NCBI RefSeq assembly: GCF_015291885.1
Contig: NZ_CP036186.1
Span: 2,307,001 to 2,371,000, forward strand
DNA from: Stutzerimonas stutzeri
Lineage (GTDB): Bacteria; Pseudomonadota; Gammaproteobacteria; Pseudomonadales; Pseudomonadaceae
Length of the DNA: 64,000 bases
Direction: 5' to 3'
The position numbers were made by a program, and so were the translations under genes. Numbering within the stretch: the stretch's first letter is position 1; every line of letters begins with the position of its first letter. The notes under the pieces are model-generated. The model ran no database searches and was not told where the DNA came from. It worked only from the letters and a program-made list of their open reading frames with translations. Below, piece after piece: positions 56,683-64,000 of the stretch.

Positions 56683-56771
56683 AGGCTTACGCTGGACCGC
56701 CCCCCCCCTGCACGACCCTTATCGACGATGGATGTATCATTCTTGTACTCCGATTCAAAAACCACACATAG

Positions 56772-57860
56772 TTAGTGCTGCCTGGTATTGACCAGGTCGC
56801 TGTGCTGGCGCCACTGGCGGGGGCTTACGCCGAACCATCGGCGGAACGCACGGGAAAAGGCACTGGTTTCCGAATAGCCCAGCAAGGGGGCTAGCTCCGA
56901 TATGGGCAGCTGTTGCTGGCGCATATAGTAGGTCGCCAGTTCCTGGCGCTGTTTGTCCACCAGCGCAGAGAAAGTCAGGCCCTGCTCGCGCAAGCGGCGC
57001 TGTAGCGACCAACTGGTCATGCCGATCTGCTCGGCGATATCCTCCAACCCCGGCTCGCCCAGCACCAGGCGCTGGCGAATATGTGCGCGTGCATCATCGA
57101 CGACGTCAGGTTCATCGCGGCCCGCCAGGCTGAGCTGGCGCAGGGAATCCTGCATGACCATCAGCAGCATCGGATCGCTGTCCGGCATGGCACGGTTCAG
57201 GCCGACCTTGGGGATCAGCAGCGAGTTGTACGGTTGCTCGAAGTAGACCGGCGCATCGAAGACCTTGCTGTGCTCGTGCCAATCCGCAGGGCGCGGGTGT
57301 TCGAAGTGCACCGCCCGTGGCGCCCATTGGTTGCCGAGCACGTGACGGATCAGGTTGCGGGCCATGCCCAGCGTTAGCTCTGCATCCTGTCGCCGCCAGA
57401 GGATGGCGCCGTGACGGACCTGATAGTCGAAGCGATAGCAGTCCCCCTCATCGACCAGGCGGATCAGGCTGTTGCGCTGGTGCAGTGGGAAGGCGCGGGC
57501 GAAGTTGATCAGCGCCTGCTCGACGGTTGCCGAACATAGCCCGATATAGCCCAATAACCCCAAAGCCTGCGGCTTGAACTGCTGGCCATAGTACAGACCG
57601 AAGTTGTCGCAGCCCGATTGGCGCGCCGCCTCTTCCAGTACTTGGCAGTAGTTGGGCAGCGCCAGGCTTAGCGTCGGATGCTGCAGCAATTGCGCATCAA
57701 TGCCCGACACTCCAAGGACCCGCTCGGGGTCTCCGCCTTGCTTCTCGATAAAGCCGCACAGGCCACTGGCGGCTGCGGCCAGCACGCCGACATGCCTTTG
57801 CCCGCTGGTGACAAGCGCCAGTCCGGCTGGCGCATCTGTCTGCTCGAATAAGGAACTCAT
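56772..57860 (-). CDS. AraC-family transcriptional regulator, probable activator of the exaC-eut cluster
   Basis: A 362-residue regulator. The N-terminal two-thirds (about residues 20-210) has the arabinose-operon-regulator-type effector domain (AAASGLCGFIEKQGGDPERV, GLLGYIGLCSATVEQALINF). The C-terminal two-HTH AraC domain (about 255-355) shows LEDIAEQIGMTSWSLQRRLR and LLGYSETSAFSRAFRRWFGV. ATG 57860 has GGAG at a good distance. It is divergent from exaC with a 290-bp spacer, which makes it the likely cluster regulator. It is not a sigma-54 enhancer-binding protein. Confidence 0.9.
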   Translation of the reverse strand: MSSLFEQTDAPAGLALVTSGQRHVGVLAAAASGLCGFIEKQGGDPERVLGVSGIDAQLLQHPTLSLALPNYCQVLEEAARQSGCDNFGLYYGQQFKPQALGLLGYIGLCSATVEQALINFARAFPLHQRNSLIRLVDEGDCYRFDYQVRHGAILWRRQDAELTLGMARNLIRHVLGNQWAPRAVHFEHPRPADWHEHSKVFDAPVYFEQPYNSLLIPKVGLNRAMPDSDPMLLMVMQDSLRQLSLAGRDEPDVVDDARAHIRQRLVLGEPGLEDIAEQIGMTSWSLQRRLREQGLTFSALVDKQRQELATYYMRQQQLPISELAPLLGYSETSAFSRAFRRWFGVSPRQWRQHSDLVNTRQH

Positions 57861-58150
57861 CGAAGTCTCCACCAACCGTATTTTCGCGATCTGAAGCCAA
57901 GCCCCGTGCGCTTCGTGCGGGCACTGGACAGCCGCGCAAACGTGTCCCAAGAGCATCACGCCAAAACGCGCATCAAAACAAAGCAGGCGTCTGAGCCCTG
58001 CGACATTACGCCACGAAGTTGACCGTCGACGACAGCAGAGCTCCGCCTGGGGTCAAGTCGCGCTCATGAAACTGACTCATGATCAACGTGAGCCGTGTCG
58101 AGATTCGGCCAGTGCACTAATTATTACAAGAGTTCGTTCGGAGGATTCCC

Positions 58151-59671
<1,521 letters not shown>

Positions 59672-59680
59672 AGCAGAACA

Positions 59681-59711
59681 CCGGGGCTGGCCTGTGTGCG
59701 TTCAGCCCCGG
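59681..59711 (+). promoter_or_regulatory. Hairpin between exaC and eutH
   Basis: CCGGGGCTG (59681-59689) pairs with CAGCCCCGG (59703-59711). There is no T-run, so it is more likely an mRNA-stability element or weak attenuator than a full terminator. Confidence 0.5.
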
Positions 59712-59806
59712 CGCATGAAACTCCGTGATTCCTTCTCCAGTGGTAGCGAGCTGCCGCGGAGGATGGGTCTCTGGCGCCTGGACAAACATAACAAAAGGGC
59801 AAAGCA

Positions 59807-61090
59807 ATGGATCAGATCGGCAATTACGTCCTCTACGTCATAATGTTCTGCGCGGTTCTTGGGGCCTTCGCAGCCATTCGAGACAGCGAAAAAGGCCTCG
59901 GCCGCGAGTTCATGGAGGGTATCCATGCCACGGGGCACATCTTCGTCCCGGCAGCCGGGATCATGGCCTCCATCCCTTACCTGACGGTATTGATCGAAAG
60001 CGTGTTCGGGCCGTTCTTCGATGCGCTGAACGCTGACCCGGCGCTGGCAGCGACGATGATCATCGCCTCGGACATGGGCGGCTACCACCTTGCCGCCGCG
60101 CTCACTGAAAGCAAGGAAGCGCTGATCATGGCGCTGATCACCGGCTTCATGGGTGGCGCGACCATCGTCTTCTCGATCCCCATGGGACTGGCCATGCTGG
60201 ACAAGCGCGACCACAAGTACATGGCGCTGGGCATCATGTCGGGCATACTCAGTATCCCTGTCGGTGTGCTGGTCGCCAGCGTCGTACTGATGCTGAGCAA
60301 CCCCTCGGTGCGCGAGGTGGTCGCCACCAACGGTGAGGCCACTTATCAGCTGGCAATGAGCCTTGGTGGCATCTTCGCCAACCTGTTGCCGATCATTGTC
60401 TTCGTGGTGGCACTGGCAGCCGGTCTGCGTTTTCTGCCGGACCTGATGATCAAGGGCTTTATCGCCTTCGGACGCGGCCTTGATGCCATGATCAAACTGG
60501 TGCTGGTGTTCTCCATCGTCGAGTACTTCACGGGCTTCTTCACCGTGATCTTCGGGGGCTGGGGCTTCCACCCGATCATCGCCGACGCCGAGGATCAGAC
60601 CCGCGCGCTGGAAACGGCCGGTTACATCGGGATCATGCTGGCCGGCGCCTTTCCAATGGTCTACCTGCTGCGCAAGTACCTCGGTAGGCCGCTGGAAGCA
60701 CTCGGCGGCAAGGTAGGCCTGAGCGCCGTTGGCAGCGCCGGCATGCTGGCGACCATCGCCAATATTCTCGCGATGTTTCGTCTGGTGCGCTTCATGCCGC
60801 CGAAGGACAAGGTGATCAACATCGCCTTCGGTGTGTGCGCTGCCTTCCTGTTGGGCGATCACCTGTCGTTCACCGCCAACTTCCAGCCGACCATCATCCT
60901 GCCGGTGCTGATCGGCAAGATCCTTGCCGGCTTCACTGCCGTGGGGCTTGCCTACTGGCTGTCGGTGCCCAAGGCGCTGCAGCTGGAGCAGCAGGATCGC
61001 GCCGCCGGCATCATCGATGCGGATGAATATCCGGGCTCATCGCTACACGACGGCTCCCTGCCGATCCCGAAAGCAGCCGCCCACGCCTGA
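59807..61090 (+). CDS. eutH: Ethanolamine permease EutH
   Basis: A 427-residue integral membrane protein with about ten to twelve hydrophobic segments (YVLYVIMFCAVLGAFAAI, IFVPAAGIMASIPYLTVLI, GILSIPVGVLVASVVLML, LLPIIVFVVALAAGLRFL, GMLATIANILAMFRLV and others). Conserved EutH stretches are IIASDMGGYHLA, FIAFGRGLDAMIKL and LLGDHLSFTANFQP. Its presence in a simple EutBC cluster is notable because P. aeruginosa uses an APC-type permease. The short hydrophilic C terminus ends PIPKAAAHA. Confidence 0.93.
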   Translation: MDQIGNYVLYVIMFCAVLGAFAAIRDSEKGLGREFMEGIHATGHIFVPAAGIMASIPYLTVLIESVFGPFFDALNADPALAATMIIASDMGGYHLAAALTESKEALIMALITGFMGGATIVFSIPMGLAMLDKRDHKYMALGIMSGILSIPVGVLVASVVLMLSNPSVREVVATNGEATYQLAMSLGGIFANLLPIIVFVVALAAGLRFLPDLMIKGFIAFGRGLDAMIKLVLVFSIVEYFTGFFTVIFGGWGFHPIIADAEDQTRALETAGYIGIMLAGAFPMVYLLRKYLGRPLEALGGKVGLSAVGSAGMLATIANILAMFRLVRFMPPKDKVINIAFGVCAAFLLGDHLSFTANFQPTIILPVLIGKILAGFTAVGLAYWLSVPKALQLEQQDRAAGIIDADEYPGSSLHDGSLPIPKAAAHA

Positions 61091-61197
61091 ACCCCGGCGA
61101 CCCCTAAAGCGGGTCACTGCTGCCGCAAGAGGCTTAACGCCCTCATCGGCAGCGTGCCGGCCGGGTCGCCGTTCACCCTGAAAACAGGAGCCCGACC

Positions 61198-62592
61198 ATG
61201 GCAACCTATTCCCACAGTATCGGTGGCCAGACCTGGCGTTTCGACAGCTTGCGCGAGGTGCTGGCCAAGGCCAGTCCGCTGCGTTCTGGCGACTGCCTGG
61301 CGGGCGTCGCTGCTACCAGCGACGCCGAACGAGCGGCAGCGCAGATGACCCTCGCCGATGTGCCGCTCAAGCAGTTTCTACTCGAAGCGGTGATTCCCTA
61401 TGAGCGCGACGAAGTCACCCGACTGATCATCGACAGCCATGACGCCAACGCCTTCGCCCCGGTCAGCCACCTGACCGTAGGCGGCCTGCGCGACTGGCTG
61501 CTGGGCGATCATGCCGACGAGGCCAGCCTGCGTGCTCTGGCCCCCGGCCTGACGCCAGAAATGGCGGCGGCGGTGTCGAAGATCATGCGTGTCCAGGACT
61601 TGATATTGGTTGCGCAGAAAATTCGCGTCGTCACCCGGTTCCGCAACACGATGGGCCTACGCGGCCATATGTCCACCCGCTTGCAACCCAACCATCCCAC
61701 CGATGATCCCGCCGGCATCGCCGCCAGCACGCTCGATGGCCTGCTCTACGGCAACGGTGATGCGATGATCGGCATCAACCCGGCCACCGACAGCATGGGC
61801 TCAATCTGCACCCTGTTGGAGATGCTCGATGCCGTCATCCAGCGCTACGAGATTCCCACCCAGTCCTGCGTGCTGACCCACGTTACGAGCTCCATCGCGG
61901 CCATTGAACGCGGCGCGCCGCTGGACTTGGTGTTCCAGTCCATCGCAGGCACCGAGGCGGCCAACGCCAGCTTCGGTATCAGCCTCAAGGTACTCCAGGA
62001 AGGTTACGAGGCTGGCCTGAGCCTCAAGCGCGGCACGCTCGGCAACAACCTGATGTATTTCGAGACGGGGCAGGGGAGCGCGCTGTCGGCAAACGCCCAT
62101 CACGATGTCGATCAGCAGACCTGCGAGGCCCGCGCCTATGCGGTGGCCCGTCATTTCAATCCCTTCCTGGTCAACACCGTGGTCGGCTTCATCGGCCCGG
62201 AGTACCTCTACAACGGCAAGCAGATCATCCGCGCCGGGCTGGAGGACCACTTCTGCGGCAAGCTGCTCGGCGTGCCCATGGGCTGCGACATCTGTTACAC
62301 CAACCATGCCGAAGCCGACCAGGACGACATGGACATGCTGCTGACGCTGCTCGGCACCGCCGGCATCAACTTCATCATGGGCATTCCTGGGTCGGACGAC
62401 GTGATGCTCAACTACCAGACCACCTCATTTCACGACGCGCTCTACGCGCGCAAGGTGCTCGGTCTGCGTGCGGCACCGGAGTTCGAGCAATGGCTGGCGC
62501 ACATGGGCATCTTTCAGCAGCGCGACGGCCAACTGCGCCTGGGTAACGAGCTGCCATCCGCCTTCCGCCAGGCCCTGGCACAACTTTCCTGA
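61198..62592 (+). CDS. eutB: Ethanolamine ammonia-lyase large subunit EutB
   Basis: A 464-residue catalytic subunit of the adenosylcobalamin-dependent enzyme that splits ethanolamine to acetaldehyde and ammonia. It shows the TIM-barrel stretches [80 protein letters not shown] and [20 protein letters not shown]. The strong AGGAGCC site precedes ATG 61198. 26 bp separate it from eutC. No EutA reactivase gene is seen in the window. Confidence 0.97.
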   Translation: MATYSHSIGGQTWRFDSLREVLAKASPLRSGDCLAGVAATSDAERAAAQMTLADVPLKQFLLEAVIPYERDEVTRLIIDSHDANAFAPVSHLTVGGLRDWLLGDHADEASLRALAPGLTPEMAAAVSKIMRVQDLILVAQKIRVVTRFRNTMGLRGHMSTRLQPNHPTDDPAGIAASTLDGLLYGNGDAMIGINPATDSMGSICTLLEMLDAVIQRYEIPTQSCVLTHVTSSIAAIERGAPLDLVFQSIAGTEAANASFGISLKVLQEGYEAGLSLKRGTLGNNLMYFETGQGSALSANAHHDVDQQTCEARAYAVARHFNPFLVNTVVGFIGPEYLYNGKQIIRAGLEDHFCGKLLGVPMGCDICYTNHAEADQDDMDMLLTLLGTAGINFIMGIPGSDDVMLNYQTTSFHDALYARKVLGLRAAPEFEQWLAHMGIFQQRDGQLRLGNELPSAFRQALAQLS

Positions 62593-62618
62593 TTTCGCTC
62601 ATTCATGCAGAGGTACGT

Positions 62619-63428
62619 ATGACTGATGACACCCCTGCCACAGAGAACCCGTGGCAACAGTTGCGCCAGTTGACCCCCGCGCGCATCGCGCTGGGCCGGG
62701 CCGGCACCAGCCTGCCGACCGGCGCCCAGCTCGATTTCCAGTTCGCCCATGCCCAGGCACGAGACGCTGTGCACCTGCCATTCGACCACGCAGCCCTGCG
62801 TGAAGAGCTGCACGCCCGGGGTCATGGCACGCTGCTGCTGCACAGTGCTGCCAGTGACCGCCACACTTACCTGCAGCGGCCTGATCTGGGCCGGCGTTTG
62901 GACGACGCGTCCGCTGCGCTGCTGGATGATCACGTCAAGCAGCACGGCGGCGATCATGACCTGGCCATCGTCATCGCCGATGGTTTGTCATCGCTCGCCG
63001 TCAGCCGCCACAGCCTGCCTTTTTTAACGCGCCTGCTCGAACAGGTAACCGCCGAAGGCTGGTCGCTGGCGCCGATCACCCTCGTTGAGCAGGGCCGCGT
63101 GGCGGTGGCCGACGAAGTGGGCGAGCGGCTGGGGGCGAAGATGACGGTGATTCTGATCGGCGAACGGCCCGGGCTCAGCTCGCCGGACAGCCTCGGTCTG
63201 TACTTCACTTGGGCCCCACGCGTTGGCCTCAACGATGCCTACCGCAACTGCATCTCCAATGTCCGTCTGGAGGGTCTGAGCTACGGCATGGCCGCCTTCC
63301 GTCTGATGTACCTGATGCGCGAAGCCTGCCGGCGGCAACTCTCGGGCGTCGATCTCAAGGACGAAGCCCAGGTGCCTACGCTGGATGAGCAAGGGCCGGG
63401 TAATTTTCTGCTGCCAGACCGGACATGA
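62619..63428 (+). CDS. eutC: Ethanolamine ammonia-lyase small subunit EutC
   Basis: A 269-residue partner subunit that contributes to cobalamin binding. After a poorly conserved N terminus come [60 protein letters not shown] and [20 protein letters not shown]. Complete in length. Last gene of the cluster, with no strong terminator directly after it; the first clear one lies about 470 bp downstream. Confidence 0.96.
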   Translation: MTDDTPATENPWQQLRQLTPARIALGRAGTSLPTGAQLDFQFAHAQARDAVHLPFDHAALREELHARGHGTLLLHSAASDRHTYLQRPDLGRRLDDASAALLDDHVKQHGGDHDLAIVIADGLSSLAVSRHSLPFLTRLLEQVTAEGWSLAPITLVEQGRVAVADEVGERLGAKMTVILIGERPGLSSPDSLGLYFTWAPRVGLNDAYRNCISNVRLEGLSYGMAAFRLMYLMREACRRQLSGVDLKDEAQVPTLDEQGPGNFLLPDRT

Positions 63429-63687
63429 CCGAATTCGCTGCTTGCCATTGTCCCGACTTTCCCGTTCCACCTGTTACCCAGCCCGCAGAATTCCCGTCGT
63501 GTCGGTCGCTGCGGGTCACGCTTCCAACTGCCGCACGCAGTGCGGCGTGAAATCCCCGTTCTGATCCTTGCGCGCATCGCTGAGTACAAGCTAGTTAAAG
63601 TATGTAGAGGTATTGGTGAATCAGTCGTTGAGGCTGGTGAAGTAGCCGCTGCTGGTCATGGCGTTTGAGGGCCGCGCCTATCGAGCC

Positions 63688-64000
63688 CTAGTCGTGATCC
63701 TGGAGGCGGTAGAGGCGGGCCGCACTGCGTGCAGCCGTAACGCCGAGAAGGGCTGCAACACCGAACAGTTTGCTTCGCGTGGAAGACGGCCGGCGGGGAA
63801 ATTGTTTGGTCCGATGGGTGGGGCCGGATACCCCGTGATCTTCAGGATTCAAGACCAGCAGCGGGGACATGGCTGGCGCCTTGGAGATGGCTGGAAAGGG
63901 AGGGGGCTTGCGCCCCCTTTTTAATTGGACGAGCCCGTATTCAGTGAGTGAAGCCGATGCATGGCCAGCTACGATCACGTGGTCGAGGGTGCGCACGTCG
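63688..64000 (-). pseudogene. C-terminal end of a RadC-like (JAB/DUF2466) protein with altered tail, cut by window edge
   Basis: At the window edge the minus strand reads DVRTLDHVIVAGHASASLTE, then YGLV. This is the typical end of RadC proteins, often found on mobile islands. The normal stop seems lost: the frame continues QLKRGRKPP.. through the hairpin at 63901-63922 to a stop near 63688. CAATTAAAA just after GLV would give CAA TAA if one T were absent, so a single-base insertion or a natural extension are both possible. The catalytic HxH motif lies outside the window. Between 63429 and 63687 I see no gene. Confidence 0.45.
63901..63922 (+). terminator. Terminator-like hairpin at the right edge
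   Basis: GGGGGC / TTGC / GCCCCC followed by TTTTT on the plus strand. It could end the eut transcript or separate it from the opposite RadC-like gene. Confidence 0.7.

Noticed and set aside
59702..60862. 386-codon minus-strand frame
   Set aside because: Antisense to eutH; His/Gln/Asp-rich shadow.

Overview
The window looks like a chromosomal segment of Stutzerimonas (Pseudomonas) stutzeri or a close relative. The evidence is a GC-rich core with clear Pseudomonas genes in a Pseudomonas order: lipase/foldase, the tesA region, oprI, cysB-cysH-thrH-pabB, ppsR/ppsA, rraA-cmaX-crfX-cmpX-sigX-oprF, acnB, miaE, lpxH-ppiB, glnS-cysS, folD and tRNA genes. From memory, the order is close to parts of the P. 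aeruginosa chromosome. Everything here is read by eye; no database search was run.

Layout. 1-11.9 kb: partial chemoreceptor, TatD nuclease, MltF-like lytic transglycosylase, secreted lipase with its foldase, GreB, an ABC transporter divergent from tesA, an L,D-transpeptidase and lipoprotein OprI. 12-19.2 kb: a GNAT protein, DAHP synthase, a PanE-like reductase, and cysteine, threonine/serine and folate genes. 19.3-22.3 kb: a compact three-gene envelope operon (ATP-grasp ligase, inactive-transglutaminase membrane protein, retropepsin-like protease). 22.5-29.4 kb: a 2-methylcitrate (propionate) operon prpR-prpB-prpC-acnD-prpF. 29.5-37.5 kb: PEP synthase with its regulator, then RraA and the envelope-stress cluster cmaX-crfX-cmpX-sigX-oprF. 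An ISL3-family IS (37540-38844, with an 8-bp target duplication) sits in the T-tract of the oprF terminator. 39-45.4 kb: acnB, a DUF1289 protein, a tandem universal stress protein, miaE, lpxH and ppiB.

45.5-50.9 kb is the most unusual part. A group II intron (about 45565-50862) lies directly upstream of glnS, in the same orientation. Its ends are supported by complementary EBS1/IBS1 and EBS2/IBS2 hexamers, a domain V/VI at the 3' end, and a reverse transcriptase/maturase with an HNH domain. The maturase gene is itself interrupted after about 22 codons by a 2369-bp IS66-family element (46687-49055) with an 8-bp target duplication; removing the IS and one duplication copy restores one 579-codon frame. 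So an IS lies in an intron that lies in the leader of an essential aminoacyl-tRNA synthetase operon (glnS-cysS).

54-64 kb: folD, then tRNA-Arg, tRNA-His and tRNA-Leu, then an accessory-looking stretch (an inverted-repeat element and small unknown genes), and an ethanolamine catabolic cluster with an AraC-type regulator, ExaC-like aldehyde dehydrogenase, EutH permease and EutBC ammonia-lyase, without microcompartment genes. The right edge carries the end of a RadC-like frame on the minus strand.
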